A stretch of 64,000 nucleotides of DNA from Reticulitermes speratus. Taxonomy: Eukaryota > Arthropoda > Insecta > Blattodea > Rhinotermitidae. Of the stretch, positions 12,282-22,299 are shown in pieces. The notes beneath the pieces were generated by a model. That model saw only the letters and a list, made by a program, of their open reading frames with translations, was not told the DNA's origin and did not search any database. A program made the position numbers and the translations under genes. The stretch covers positions 31,886,743 through 31,950,742 of the forward strand of contig JAJKFL010000013.1 in the NCBI GenBank assembly GCA_021186555.1, read 5' to 3'. Numbering within the stretch: position 1 is the first letter of the stretch; the number at the start of each line of letters is the position of its first letter.

Positions 12282-12829
12282 CAGCGGTATTCAACCTTTT
12301 TTGTTCGCGTACCCACAGATATAATTTTTCTGCAACTTTGTACCCCCAAAGTTGTTGGTGCGTAATTCAAGTTATACGTAGTCTATAATCTACATCTAAA
12401 ATAAGTTAAATAAATTACATCCAAAATAATGTGTTGAATAACAAGTTTTAAGTGTGAAAAAAGGAGAATCAAGCTATTAAATAACAAATATATTATTGCC
12501 TATCATATAAAAATTAATAAAGGAACAAAGGTATTTTAGCAAAGCAAAATTATATGCACTATGTGGAAGAAAATTAAACTAGCCGCCCAGATAAGAATTG
12601 CATAAAAGAGGGAGAGAGAGGAGAGAGAGAGAGAGAGAAATGGCGCTCCCAAATCGCATGTCCTTATGTCCGGGTCTCTTGTGGCTAACCCTAATCTGGC
12701 CCTGATTATTCAGTGTTTATCATGAAATAATACATTTTTTTAATTTTACGTACCCCCTAAGATGTCTTCGCGTACCCCCGGGAGTAGGCGTACCCCGGGA
12801 GTACGCGTACCCCAGGTTGAATACCACTG
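12282..12829. mobile_element. hAT-type MITE, full copy
   Basis: Terminal inverted repeats CAGCGGTATTCAACC and GGTTGAATACCACTG are flanked by a perfect 8-bp duplication GTCTACGT (12274-12281 and 12830-12837). The 8-bp duplication and the CAG...CTG ends point to the hAT superfamily. The interior is AT-rich and contains a GA microsatellite (about 12610-12640). It has no transposase frame. Related copies are at 16823 and 42772. Confidence 0.9.
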
Positions 12830-13036
12830 GTCTACGTCATACACGTAGGCAAGAACGTCTGTTTTCTCGCAGAAATTCAGAGCTAAACCAAATCTCACAG
12901 AGAGAAAAAATTGGGTCACTTAATGTTACCCACAGCGAATGGGATTCCAGCGTGACGAAGAATTGTCAGTCTGTAGGTTAAAACAGTTTGTGACAGTAAC
13001 TTAGAAATTCTCTTAACTAAATTTGATTTTTTTTCA

Positions 13037-13541
13037 ATGGCTCGACAGCCCCATGGGGGCCTAGGCCGCCTTATTTTTCGAGGCTTCACGATCACACTCA
13101 GACACACCACACTCGGTAGGACTCCTCTGGACGAGTGACCAGCCCGTCGCAGAGACCTCTACCTGACAACACACAACACTCACAAGAGACAGACATCCAT
13201 GCCCCCGGTGGGATTTTTTTTCTTTGATCCATTTTTATACTTCTAAATCCTTTGTCCTTCATGCCGCTTATGTTCCATACTACCGTCCTTATACAACAAA
13301 CACAACACAAACATCCATGCCCCCGGGGTTTTTTTTTTGTGCCTGTCCGGGGTTTTTTCCCTTTGATCCATTTTTGTACTGTATTAAATCATGTTGTCCT
13401 TCATGTCACTTATGTTCCATATTAGTCCTTATACAACAAACACAACACAGACATCCATGCCCCCGGTGGGATTCGAACCCACAATCCTAGTAAGCGAGCG
13501 GCCGCAGACCCACGCCTTAGACCGCACGGCCACTGGGATCG
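13037..13541 (-). mobile_element. Stack of three SINE-B segments
   Basis: Reading the minus strand from 13541: a full tRNA-like head and body ending in a long 3' module (GGATCAAAGGG, CCCCGGACAGGC, poly-A at about 13335). Next comes a second body that starts at CCCCGGGGGCATGG, just after the B-box, with another poly-A near 13215. Then a third segment begins ATCCCACCGGGGGCATGG and has the ordinary SINE-B 3' end. The second and third segments lack heads, and both breaks lie at the B-box. Confidence 0.8.
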
Positions 13542-13891
13542 GCCTAAACTTGAATTGCCACTACAAATTAACAACAAACAACGTATAGTAAACAAATCAT
13601 ACAATGCTGACCTTAGCGTGAAATGTTGCAAATTCTGAACAAATCGAAATTAACAGGATTCGTCGAAGGTGTTGTGTAACAGTACTATTATTTGCATCAT
13701 GCTCTAGGTGTCTGATTTACTAAATATTATTGTCACAAACAACCAATACTGTAGTATTTATTGTTTATTCGTTATTGTTTCGGAAACTGAGCCTTGCCAA
13801 CTTTCGTCTAAAATAGCGATGAGCAAAATGCGGCCAGTGATTGAGATTAGCTCGGTCTAAGGGATCCATCTCAGTAGGTGTCTCCCCTCCC

Positions 13892-13936
13892 TTCACCTGA
13901 AGACGGAAGAAGAAACAGCTTCCGAAACGTCGTGAG
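13892..13936 (+). ncRNA. Hammerhead ribozyme motif
   Basis: CTGAAGA (13897-13903), extra C, helix II GGAAG/CTTCC, GAAAC (13924-13928), triplet GTC (13929-13931). Helix I is TTCAC (13892-13896) with GTGAG (13932-13936), five pairs including one G-U. Helix III is the palindrome ACGT. All core positions of a type I hammerhead are present, apart from the one-base insertion between CTGANGA and helix II seen in every copy in this window. Confidence 0.65.
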
Positions 13937-13980
13937 TCAAGTTTCCTTGTCATCGGCTTTCTTTCCTCCTTGGAATCTTG

Positions 13981-14024
13981 ACCCGTGAAGATGGGACCGA
14001 CACGTTGTCCCGAAACGTCGGTAA
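13981..14024 (+). ncRNA. Hammerhead-like motif, C3 mutated
   Basis: GTGAAGA replaces CTGAAGA. Helix II GGGAC/GTCCC, GAAAC (14012-14016), GTC and GGT follow. The essential C at core position 3 is G, so cleavage is not expected. Confidence 0.45.
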
Positions 14025-14141
14025 ATAATTACCACACGACGACGTGTAATTACCCAAAAGACCACAGATTACATCAACATTGCGGCGGAAGCCTGAAATC
14101 AAGGTTATATTTTTAAATTTATGCGGACGATGGACAAAGTC

Positions 14142-15337
14142 CGTGAAGGTGCGTGTGGACAGGTCTAGCTGACGGTGAGTGTGGACAGGTCTGGGTGACG
14201 GTGAGTGTGGACAGGTCTGGGTGACGGTGAGTGTGGACAGGTCTGGGTGACGGTGAGTGTGGACAGGTCTGGGTGACGGTGAGTGTGGACAGGTCTGGGT
14301 GAAGGTGAGTGTGGACAGGTCTGGCTGACGGTGAGTGTGGACAGGTCTGGGTGACGGTGAGTGTGGACAGGTCTGGGTGACGGTGATTGTGGACAGGTCT
14401 GGCTGACTGTGAGTGTGGACAGGTCTGGCTGACTGTGAGTGTGGACAGGTCTGGGTGACGGTCAGTGTGGACAGGTCTGGGTGAAGGTGAGTGTGGACAG
14501 GTCTGGCTGACGGTGAGTGTGGACAGGTCTGGGTGACGGTGAGTGTGGACAGGTCTGGGTGACGGTGAGTGTGGACAGGTCTGGGTGACGGTGAGTGTGG
14601 ACAGGTCTGGGTGACGGTGAGTGTGGACAGGTCTGGGTGACGGTGAGTGTGGACAGGTCTGGGTGACGGTGAGTGTGGACAGGTCTGGGTGACGGTGATT
14701 GTGGACAGGTCTGGGTGAAGTTGAGTGTGGACAGGTCTGGCTGACGGTGAGTGTGGACAGGTCTGGTGACGGTGAGTGTGGACAGGTCTGGGTGACGGTG
14801 AGTGTGGACAGGTCTGGGTGACGGTGATTGTGGACAGGTCTGGGTGACGGTGAGTGTGGACAGGTCTGGGTGACGGTGAGTGTGGACAGGTCTGGGTGAC
14901 GGTGATTGTGGACAGGTCTGGGTGAAGTTGAGTGTGGACAGGTCTGGCTGACGGTGAGTGTGGACAGGTCTGGGTGACGGTCAGTGTGGACAGGTCTGGG
15001 TGACGGTCAATGTGGACAGGTCTGGCTGACGGTGAGTGTGGACAGGTCTGGGTGACGGTGAGTGTGGACAGGTCTGGGTGACGGTGAGTGTGGACAGGTC
15101 TGGCTGACGGTGAGTGTGGACAGGTCTGGGTGAAGGTGAGTGTGGACAGGTCTGGGTGACGGTGAGTGTGGACAGGTCTGGGTGACGGTGAGTGTGGACA
15201 GGTCTGGGTGAAGGTGAGTGTGGACAGGTCTGGGTGACGGTGAGTGTGGACAGGTCTGGGTGAAGGTGAGTGTGGACAGGTCTGGGTGACGGTGAGTGTG
15301 GACAGGTCTGGATGACGGTGAGTGTGAACAGGTCGAA
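14142..15337. repeat. 26-bp minisatellite
   Basis: About 46 units of CTGGGTGACGGTGAGTGTGG followed by ACAGGT. Because 26 is not a multiple of three, the frame rotates with each unit. The minus strand contains no stop in any of the three phases, which yields a 487-codon open frame of PDLSTLTVTQTCPHSPSPRP type peptide. This is a by-product of the repeat, not a gene. Confidence 0.95.
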
Positions 15338-15442
15338 GGCAAAGCTTTACAGGCGTGAACCCTGAGAGTAAGGATCCCATTATTTCCGTTTTTCCCAGGA
15401 CAGTAGATCTCATTGGCTTTAAAGAGCTCTGTCCCTGAGATC

Positions 15443-15609
15443 TACGCTCTTCTGGGATATTACGCAGCGTCGAGTGGTTACCGACGTTTCAGGACAACGT
15501 GTGGGTCCCATCTTCAAGGGCCAAGAAGTCCAAGAAGACAGATACATTGTCCCAAAACGTCGGTAAAGTATTACCACTCTACACTGCGTAATATCCCAGA
15601 AGAGCGCAA
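15443..15609. mobile_element. Foldback element with hammerhead-like relics
   Basis: Left arm ACGCTCTTCTGGGATATTAC and right arm GTAATATCCCAGAAGAGCGC are inverted, and the similarity extends inward through the ACCGACGTTT / AAACGTCGGT parts. The left arm holds a minus-strand hammerhead-like core. The right arm has lost the G of GAAAC. Confidence 0.65.
15478..15522 (-). ncRNA. Hammerhead-like motif, C3 mutated
   Basis: Minus strand: TTGAAGA (15511-15517) in place of CTGAAGA, helix II GGGAC...GTCCT, GAAAC (15486-15490), GTC, then GGTAACC. Helix I pairing is only partial. Confidence 0.4.
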
Positions 15610-16006
15610 TCTCATCAACATCGCGGCGGAAGCCTGAAGTCACGGATAGCTCTGTCCCTGTTTCCTGCAAAATTCGGTTCGGGACTCCAAATGTCCCGGG
15701 TTTTTCCAAGTCATGAAAATAAGACATTCCTGACAACGCATAACAACATTTTGACTTTCCCCACAGTAGGAGGAAACAGCTGTAATTGTGGCACAACCAT
15801 AGCAAACGGAGATGAAGGTGTGTATATTACTGATTGTGGAGTTTGGGATGGGGGGACATGGCCTGGATTGATCTGGCTCAGGATAGGGACAGGTGGCGGG
15901 CTCTTCTGAGTGCGGTAATGAACCTTCTGGTTCCGTAAAACGCGGGGAACTTCTTGACTAGCTGACGACCTGCTAGCTTCTCAATGAGGACTCTGCTCAA
16001 TGGAGT

Positions 16007-16042
16007 TAGTTAATTAGTTAGTTAGTTAGTTAGTTAGTTAGT
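16007..16042. repeat. (TTAG)n microsatellite
   Basis: GTTAGTTAATTAGTTAGTTA and further TTAG units. The unit is four bases, not the five-base arthropod telomere repeat TTAGG. Confidence 0.9.
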
Positions 16043-16161
16043 AGAGTCTGGACTGCGGCCGCAAAGGATGACGAACGGACATGTAAAGAAAAATCAGTTA
16101 AGTGAAGTGGGTGTTTGAGTTTGAGCGGTGTTCTAATTGTTTCTTTTTTTGTATCTGTATG

Positions 16162-16431
16162 TGGGGCACGCGGTGGCGCATTTGGTTGAGGCACTACGCT
16201 ACAAGCCGGAAGGTTGCGGGTTCGATTCTCGATTGTGTCATCCTTCCGGCCGTACTAGGGCCCTGGTGTCGACTCAGCCTCTAACAGAAATTAGTACCAG
16301 GAATATTTCCTGGGGGTGGTAAAGGCGGCCGGTGCGTAGGGCTGACAACTGTACCACCTTCATGTGCCGACTGTCTAGTAATTCTGGGAGCCTCAGCCTC
16401 CTGGAACCCTCAGGGCTTGTAATGGGATTGC
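16162..16431 (+). mobile_element. SINE family A, complete, 16-bp target duplication
   Basis: A-box-like TGGCGCATTTGG and B-box GGTTCGATTCTC lie in the tRNA-like head, and the full body follows. It is flanked by a perfect 16-bp direct repeat, TTTTTGTATCTGTATG, at 16146-16161 and 16432-16447. This defines the exact ends of the family. Confidence 0.93.
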
Positions 16432-16822
16432 TTTTTGTATCTGTATGCATTAATTTTGTCGCCTGGGTTTTCTCGTTGTAGTGATATTAATAAATTAACT
16501 TTGCTTTTGTCATTGCGCGACGGGTTAAATGTTATTAAGTGTCCCGGTTTTGGGTTTTTAAAAAGTGGGAGGCTAAATGAGACCTGAAGAGCTGGCATCC
16601 TTGAGCCTTCGTCAGTAAAGCGGTAGTTCGACCCTGACCTTGGTGCCACAAATATCGCTGTTAGCCTTGAATTTGTATCGCTGCATCAAAAACCTGAAAG
16701 CTGACAGTTTTTATCGCTAAGTAAGCTTAAAACTTAGTGCCAACCTCAGCAGACGCATCTTCGGTACGGTGGCTATACTTTCTATGACTTTCTTCTGTTG
16801 GCAACCCTGATTTACATTCGAT

Positions 16823-17104
16823 CAGTGGTATTCAACCTTTTTTTTGTTCGCATACCCCCAGATTTAAATTCTCTTCAACTTTATGCCCCCAAAACTGTTG
16901 GTGCATAATTCAAGTTATACATAGTCTATAATCTACATCTAAAATAAGTTAAATAAATTACATCCAAAATAATGTATTAAATCTGTCCCTGATTATTCAG
17001 TGTTTATCATGAAATAATATTTATTTTTTTTTTAATTTTACGTACCCCCTAAAATGTCTTCGCGTACCCCCGGGGGTACGCGTACCCCAGGTTGAATACC
17101 ACTG
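16823..17104. mobile_element. hAT-type MITE, internally deleted
   Basis: Same terminal repeats as 12282-12829 (CAGTGGTATTCAACC / GGTTGAATACCACTG) with an 8-bp duplication CATTCGAT/CATTAGAT. The central part, including the GA run, is missing, leaving 282 bp. Confidence 0.88.
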
Positions 17105-17169
17105 CATTAGATACTAATAACGACTGAGAAGAACGTACACATAATTACGTTACTCTTTTCCTGATAATA

Positions 17170-17440
17170 TTTTTTTTTTCTGGAGGGCCCCCGCAGCAGA
17201 TGCTACGGACGCACCCCAGCCTTGAGGCTTATTGTGCAACCCTGTGATGAAGATGATTAGTTCTTCCGTCTAATGGAGCACCGGTGGAATGAAATTGACA
17301 GGGGTAAACCGAAGTACTCGGGGAAAACCCTGACCCAGTGCCACTTTGTTCACCACAAATCCCACATGGACTGCCACGGGATCGAACCCGGGCCTCCGCG
17401 GTGAGAGACCAGCGACTAACCGCCTGAGCCATGGCACGGC
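17170..17440 (-). mobile_element. SINE family D, complete
   Basis: The minus-strand head GGCCGTGCCATGGCTCAGGC carries an A-box (TGGCTCAGGCGG) and the B-box GGTTCGATCCC. The body includes GGATTTGTGGTGAACAAAGT and GAGTACTTCGG, and the copy ends in an A-rich tail. An approximate 10-11 bp duplication (TTCCTGATAAT / CTTCTGATAAT) flanks it. Confidence 0.85.
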
Positions 17441-17512
17441 CTTCTGATAATGTGTTGCTTTTTGTAACAAGTAATAATTTCGATGTGTTAGTAACGAGGG
17501 TTGGTCAGAAGT

Positions 17513-17695
17513 GATGCCTGAGAAAGGTTGTTACGCTGTGTTTTGGACTAGACTCCTTCCTGAGAAGCTAACAGTTGTTCAGCTAGTAATGAAATTCAGT
17601 GACTTGTTGAGTTACCCGCATGTTCATTACCGTGTTCACAACATCTCGCAACTACAGACCCTCAGACACATTCCTGTTCAGAATCGATTTTAGTA
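17513..17695 (-). mobile_element. RTE-like LINE tail fragment
   Basis: Carries the CCTGAGAAGCTAACAGTTGT and TCATTACCGTGTTCACAAC blocks shared with the LINE tails near 24150 and 24590. Only the 3'-terminal part is present. Confidence 0.45.
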
Positions 17696-17699
17696 TTGA

Positions 17700-18056
17700 A
17701 TATTATTGTCTTCTAAGGCGTGAAGCCGTGTAGTTTGGTAGAAATTAATCGAGGTATCGGCGGAAAGTACTATGTCTATCTTTAAAGTAAAGTAGTATAT
17801 TAGCCTCCTACCTGTGCCTGAATAATCTACATGGTCTCTTTTCTTTAGATTTTACAACAAATATTTTGTATGAATTTGTCATGTTTCCCATTACTTGATT
17901 ATTTGGCACTTTCCACAGGCGCGCATCCAGAATTTTTCATTGGGGGGGGGGGCTGACCGTGAGGCTATATATAATTTGGTTTTTATTTTAAAAATTATAT
18001 TATAAAAATAATCTTATAAATATAACTGTAACATAACATTTTTATACCTACATTTA
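17700..18056. other. No gene seen
   Basis: AT-rich, with a poly-G run near 17941. No coding or repeat structure recognised. Confidence 0.4.
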
Positions 18057-18225
18057 TACAGGGTGATCGAAAAATCATGGCCAAACTTACAGAAGGTGAA
18101 TCTACACCACATTACAAGAAAAACAATTGTACAAATATAGGCCTTCTGAAGAATTGTTTCTTTGTTACGACCTCCTGAAGATTAAAGAAAATTTCCAGAT
18201 TATATTCACCGTGCATTTTGATTCA

Positions 18226-18384
18226 ATTAGTAGTATTATAACCAACAAATGGACTTTTTGTATTTCTGTTACACTTTTACCCTACATACCCCTGATGATG
18301 GCTGGACCACTGCCGAAACATATGTAGGGTAAAAGTGTAACAGAAATACAAAAAGTGCATTTGTTGTTTATAATACTATTAATT
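18226..18384. mobile_element. Foldback with an apical hammerhead
   Basis: Inverted arms of about 60 bp (AACAAATGGACTTTTTGTAT on the left, ATACAAAAAGTGCATTTGTT on the right) meet at one hammerhead motif. TTAAAGAAAAT occurs on both sides (about 18182 and 18385), suggesting an insertion into the Tc1-like element. The sequence between the left TTAAAGAAAAT and the arm is not explained. Confidence 0.65.
18289..18329 (+). ncRNA. Hammerhead ribozyme motif
   Basis: Helix I CCC (18289-18291)/GGG (18327-18329). CTGATGA (18292-18298), extra T, helix II GGC/GCC with a nine-base loop, GAAAC (18315-18319), helix III ACATATGT palindrome, triplet GTA (18324-18326). Core bases match the type I consensus apart from the insertion after CTGATGA. 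Confidence 0.65.
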
Positions 18385-18539
18385 AAAGAAAATATTCAGT
18401 GTCCACCTTGAGTGTCCATGCAGGCACTGCAGTAGACAGACTCCTGGGACCCTACTTTCTTCCATCACGTCTGACTGGGGCTGTTTACAATGATTTCCTA
18501 CGAACGTCTTGCCAGAGCTGTTGCAAGATGTGGATCTGC

Positions 18540-18850
18540 AGACTGGGATTCATTTATGGTTCATGCATGATGGTACTCCACCACATCTTCTTGCAGTTCG
18601 GGAATTGTTGACAACGTGTTTCCCTGAACAATGGATATGATGTGGACCAACAGCATGGCCTGCTTCTTCCCCTGATTTAAATCCCTCACATTTTTATCTC
18701 TGGTGACATCTGCAGTCAACTGTTTGTGCTACAGAAGTCTGACGTCCAGGACTTGCAACAACAACAAATACAGAATGGATTTGAGACAATTCGTACGACA
18801 CCTGGAGTTTTCCAGCGAGTCAGGCAATCACTGTTTAGCTCAAGCTGGAC
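18540..18850 (+). pseudogene. Tc1-like transposase remnant
   Basis: The plus-strand frame reads FMHDGTPPHLLAVRELL, then stop-broken patches including AWPASSPDLNPSHFYLW. The HDG block resembles the second catalytic aspartate region of Tc1/Tc3-type DDE transposases, and SPDLNPxxFxLW the region of the third acidic residue. The acidic residue normally after LNP appears as H. At least three in-frame stops make it non-functional. Confidence 0.65.
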
Positions 18851-19504
18851 ACTGTCGTTTCTTTAATCGTCAGGAGACGTAACTCGGAACCCATGCTTCA
18901 GAAGGCCTGTTCGTATATTTTTTTGTTCTTGTATTGTGGTGTAGATTCACCTTGTGTCACCTTGGCCGTGAACTTTCGTTCACCCTGTATACATATAAAT
19001 ATTACTAAATGTTCCGTGACTCGCCCACCTAATTCAAATCACAATGTCTCAAGTTTCGGTTTTTTTAATTTCATCGAAGACTTTCGAAGTTTTTATTTTA
19101 TTTTTCAAAATTCCAATGCGTTGGTTATTAGCCGATTGAAGTGACTGATTTCGGAAGATGGTTAAATCAAAATCTGTGTTTCTTTTTAAATTTTGATTTC
19201 AGGGAGTTGGGGACTGCAGTCCCCCCCCCCCGTTTGGTCCGCGCCTGAGTTTCATTACATGTGTGGTCATACTGAAGCCCGGTTTCAGGTACTGCCTGCG
19301 GCACGGACGCATCCCACCAGGTTATTACAATGTCAAACCTGTTTGAGGAGCCAGGCCAATTCCGCGTGATCCTATTGACATCACTGCCAGTTGGTGACAG
19401 TAAGCTCTACTAACAATATATCGAACGTACGAACGGCTGTTTTGAACTGCATCACTAGCCTGGCCGTTAGTTTAAAAGATAAAAGTTTTCCCAATCTACG
19501 CAGT

Positions 19505-19768
19505 CAAGGTGTATGGGGAGAATAGATGTGTAGCTCCACTCATTCTTAACCTTAGCACTAGATGGATGTGAATGGCTCACTTCACACCCCGACAGCTATA
19601 TCCCGGGGGGGGGGGGGGGAGCGGTCCTCGTTGAATAAGAGGCTGGGTGGGCCCTAGAAACAGTTTGGACGTTTTGGAGAAAAAGAAATCTTTTGCGTCT
19701 ACAGGAAGTCGAACCTTGGACCTTCAGCCCGTAGCCTAGTTACCATACCGACTAAGCTACCCAGGCTT
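19505..19768 (-). mobile_element. SINE family C, diverged
   Basis: Body landmarks TAGCTCCACTCATTCTTAAC, GGTGGGCCC and AGTTTGGACG, and a tRNA-like head ending in a poorly matched CAGCCCGTAGCC...GACTAAGCTACCCAGG. Includes a long poly-G (about 19604-19619) where other copies have a CCCGGGGG stretch. Confidence 0.7.
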
Positions 19769-19809
19769 CAGTTTTACAAGATTTTTCCCCTCAATTTTGA
19801 TCTGTTATT

Positions 19810-20062
19810 TTTTTTTTTTTAATTGTGCAACAGCCCCTAATGGGCCAGGACCTATCGAAGCCTCACGATCACACTCAGACACACCACACCTCGTAGGACT
19901 ACTCTGGACGAGTGATCGGCCCGTCGCAGAGACCTCTACCTGACAACACATAACACTCACAAGAGACAGACATCCATGCCTCTGGCGGGATTCGAACCCA
20001 CAATCCCAGCAAGCGAACGGACACAGACCCACGCCTTAGACCGCACGGCCACTGGGATCGGC
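19810..20062 (-). mobile_element. SINE family B
   Basis: Complete on the minus strand from GCCGATCCCAGTGGCCGTGC to a poly-A tail. An imperfect duplication (GATCTGTTATTT / GATTTGTCATTT) flanks it. Confidence 0.85.
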
Positions 20063-20479
20063 GATTTGTCATTTAAAGACAATATATTTTATGCTGCCAG
20101 TCACGTTTACCATGAGTATTGAATTAATTCGCCTGCGTCAATCAGTCAACACAACTTCTATCTATACGAAGCAGAACAAAAACGAAAGTTTCCAGGCGTC
20201 AATAACTGCCTTTTTATGGAACTACAAATCGACACGTGTGTACTTGAGAATGTACAAATCTAAGCTGGAGTACTGGCTGCAGAAATTGTATATACGCTAC
20301 TTTTAACAATACTTATATCAGAAGTATGAACCTTTTTCTTCATAAATCCCATTTCCACTGTAAAGAATAAGATCTTAAACTTTACGTTACTTGTACCGTA
20401 CATTTTTAATTATATATATATGTTATGCAGACAAATGTACACTGTTTTATGTTATTTAACACAATTTTTATTAAATGTT

Positions 20480-20522
20480 GCCCAACATGTTTCTAGCCTA
20501 TATAAGGCTCATCTTCAGCGGC
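20480..20522 (-). ncRNA. Hammerhead motif, left arm
   Basis: Minus strand: GCCG, CTGAAGA (20512-20518), helix II AGCC/GGCT, GAAAC (20489-20493), palindrome ACATGT, triplet GTT, then GGGC (20480-20483). Helix I has one mismatch next to the core. Confidence 0.55.
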
Positions 20523-21032
20523 TCTTTTGTTGAAATTACAACAGTTATATTATTGGTATATAAAATTCTTAAAAAGCCGTTAGATGTATTTGGTTATTGG
20601 TATCTTGTAGCCAAGAGAATAACACCAACATTTGCATGACCTTCTAAACCCAACTAAACTGTAACACACGAATTTTTAAGCTAGGACCTAGCTTAAAAAT
20701 TTTTAAGCTAGGTCCCCAACTAAACTGTAACACACGAATTTTTAAGCTAGGTCCCCAACTAAACTGTAACACACGAATCTTTAAGCTAGGTCCCCAACTA
20801 AACTGTAACACACGAATCTTTAAGCTAGGTTCCCAACTAAACTGTAACACACGAATTTTTAAGCTAGGACCTAGCTTAAAAATTCGTGTGTTACAGTTTA
20901 GTTGGGTTCAGAAGGTCATGCAAATGTTGGTGTTAGTCTCCGGGCTACAAGATACCAATAACCAAATACATCTAACGGCTTTTTAAGAATTTTATATACC
21001 AATAATATAGCTGTTGTAATTTCAACAAAAGA

Positions 21033-21075
21033 GCCCCTGAAGATGAGCATTATATAGGCTAGAAACATGTTGGGC
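21033..21075 (+). ncRNA. Hammerhead motif, right arm
   Basis: Helix I GCCC (21033-21036)/GGGC (21072-21075) is perfect. CTGAAGA (21037-21043), GAAAC (21062-21066), ACATGT, GTT (21069-21071). One base change weakens helix II (AGCA instead of AGCC). Confidence 0.6.
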
Positions 21076-21213
21076 AACATTTAATAAAATTGTGTTAAAT
21101 AACATAATACTGTGTACATTTGTCTGCATAACATATAAATAAGATCTTAGTCTATAATTTAAAAATTACCGTTGCAATTAAACCCTCCTCAAAGTATGGG
21201 CTGTTTTTTCCCC

Positions 21214-21404
21214 CTACTTGACCGATAAGCGATGACCTGACGCTCTAGTGAGTTTTTATTAGACTTTCTAAAGGTTATTTATCATTGCGATCCTTTGTCT
21301 AGCTCCCATCATTGACTGTTGAACTTCCCCGACACGCGGCGTACGACGCGACGCTGTTAGAGTGTCGGGCGGAGCGTCGGGCAGGCGCTTATCGGTCAAG
21401 CAGG
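21214..21404. mobile_element. Hairpin MITE
   Basis: Terminal inverted repeats CCTACTTGACCGATAAGCG and CGCTTATCGGTCAAGCAGG (18 of 19 match), continued by inner pairing of CTGACGCTC with GAGCGTCGG. The element is about 190 bp and GC-rich inside. No clear target duplication was seen, so its superfamily is unknown. Confidence 0.65.
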
Positions 21405-21481
21405 AAAATAAACCTATATTTTGAGATTTGCTGTACCTAATGATGGCCATAAAAGGCTGCAACGTGTAAAGGAAAAGATAA

Positions 21482-21730
21482 TGTTCACCCTAGAACATGC
21501 CATTGAGGACCAGAGGGAGAGTTGAGGTATAGCTCTACTCTTTCTTTAACCTCGGCGCTAGATGGGGGGTTGGTGGTAATCGCCGCGACCTGGCCGCTTT
21601 ACCCCCGGGGAAAGATACCCGGTGCCCACTGTACAAGAGGCTGGGTGGAGCCCAGGGCCAGTGTGGACGGTTGCGAAAAATCACGCCCGCATTGGGATTC
21701 GATCCCCGGACCGTCCAGCCCGTAGTGAGT
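21482..21730 (-). mobile_element. SINE family C, head truncated
   Basis: Body from the 3' end (CACCCTAGAACATGCC) through GGCCGCTTTACCCCCGGGG and GGGATTCGATCCCCGGACCG to CAGCCCGTAGTGAG, where the tRNA-like head stops. Confidence 0.85.
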
Positions 21731-21855
21731 GTCTGTCATATAAATAGAGCTGTACAACGGTATGTTGCTGTATTTTTAGTTTATATGCACGTATTTGTTA
21801 AAAGTCTGCAACAACCATAAGTCTCTGATGTCTAAGCTATACTTTTATTTAAATC

Positions 21856-21990
21856 CAATGGGTACCGGGGAAAAAGCGGCTGGAGCGTTGCGTTGACCAT
21901 CCGCCACCATCTAATGCCGAGGTTAAGAATGAGTGGAGCTATACCTCTACTCCCTCTCTGTGCTTTCATGGCCTGTTACGGGGAGGCATT
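21856..21990 (+). mobile_element. SINE family C, 3' half
   Basis: Starts at TGGGTACCGGGG and includes AAGCGGCTGG, ATGCCGAGGTTAAGAATGAG and CTATACCTCTACTCCC. It lacks the tRNA head and lies just upstream of a full copy. Confidence 0.75.
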
Positions 21991-22013
21991 TATTGAACTC
22001 TACCTCTAAGAGC

Positions 22014-22299
22014 CGGGCCGCGATAACTCAGTCGGTATAGCGACTCGCTATGAGCTGGACGGTTCGGAGATCGAATTCCGGTGGGGGCGAGATTTTTAGC
22101 ACCCGTCCAGACCTGCCCTGGGGCCTATACAGCCTCCTGTACAATCGGTACCGGGTCATTCCCGGGGGTAAAGCGGCCGAGGCGTGGGGTTGACCACCCA
22201 CCCCCATCTAGTGCCGAGGTTAAAGAAAGAGTAGAGCTATACCTCTACTCCCCCGCTGGGCCGTCATGGCCTGTTCTAGGGTGAACTTTACTTTACCTT
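22014..22299 (+). mobile_element. SINE family C, complete, 13-bp target duplication
   Basis: tRNA-like head with AACTCAGTCGGTATAGCG and B-box-like AGATCGAATTCCGG, followed by the full body. A perfect direct repeat TACCTCTAAGAGC at 22001-22013 and 22300-22312 defines the ends. Confidence 0.92.

Larger units (their letters stand above)
18059..18987 (+). mobile_element. Tc1-like transposon, dead, carrying a foldback insertion
   Basis: Terminal inverted repeats of about 28 bp (CAGGGTGATCGAAAAATCAT at the left; the right end is TTTCGTTCACCCTG) are flanked by TA at 18057-18058 and 18988-18989. A transposase remnant lies at about 18540-18850. A hammerhead-bearing foldback sits at 18226-18384 and interrupts the element. 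The TA target and TIRs support the Tc1/mariner superfamily. Confidence 0.75.
20378..21137. mobile_element. Foldback element with a hammerhead in each arm
   Basis: Arms of about 270 bp in inverted orientation (left TTTAACACAATTTTTATTAA, right TTAATAAAATTGTGTTAAAT). A perfect 12-bp target duplication AATAAGATCTTA flanks it at 20366-20377 and 21138-21149. The centre (about 20640-20885) is a short tandem array of about 41-bp units based on CCCAACTAAACTGTAACACA. Each arm contains one hammerhead motif near its outer part, with the two ribozymes facing outward. No protein is encoded. Confidence 0.85.

Noticed and set aside
13950-15413. A 487-codon open frame on the minus strand
   Set aside because: It is almost entirely the translation of the 26-bp minisatellite, with no conserved domain, start context or splice signals.
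16007-16042. Interstitial telomere repeat
   Set aside because: The unit is TTAG, four bases, not TTAGG.
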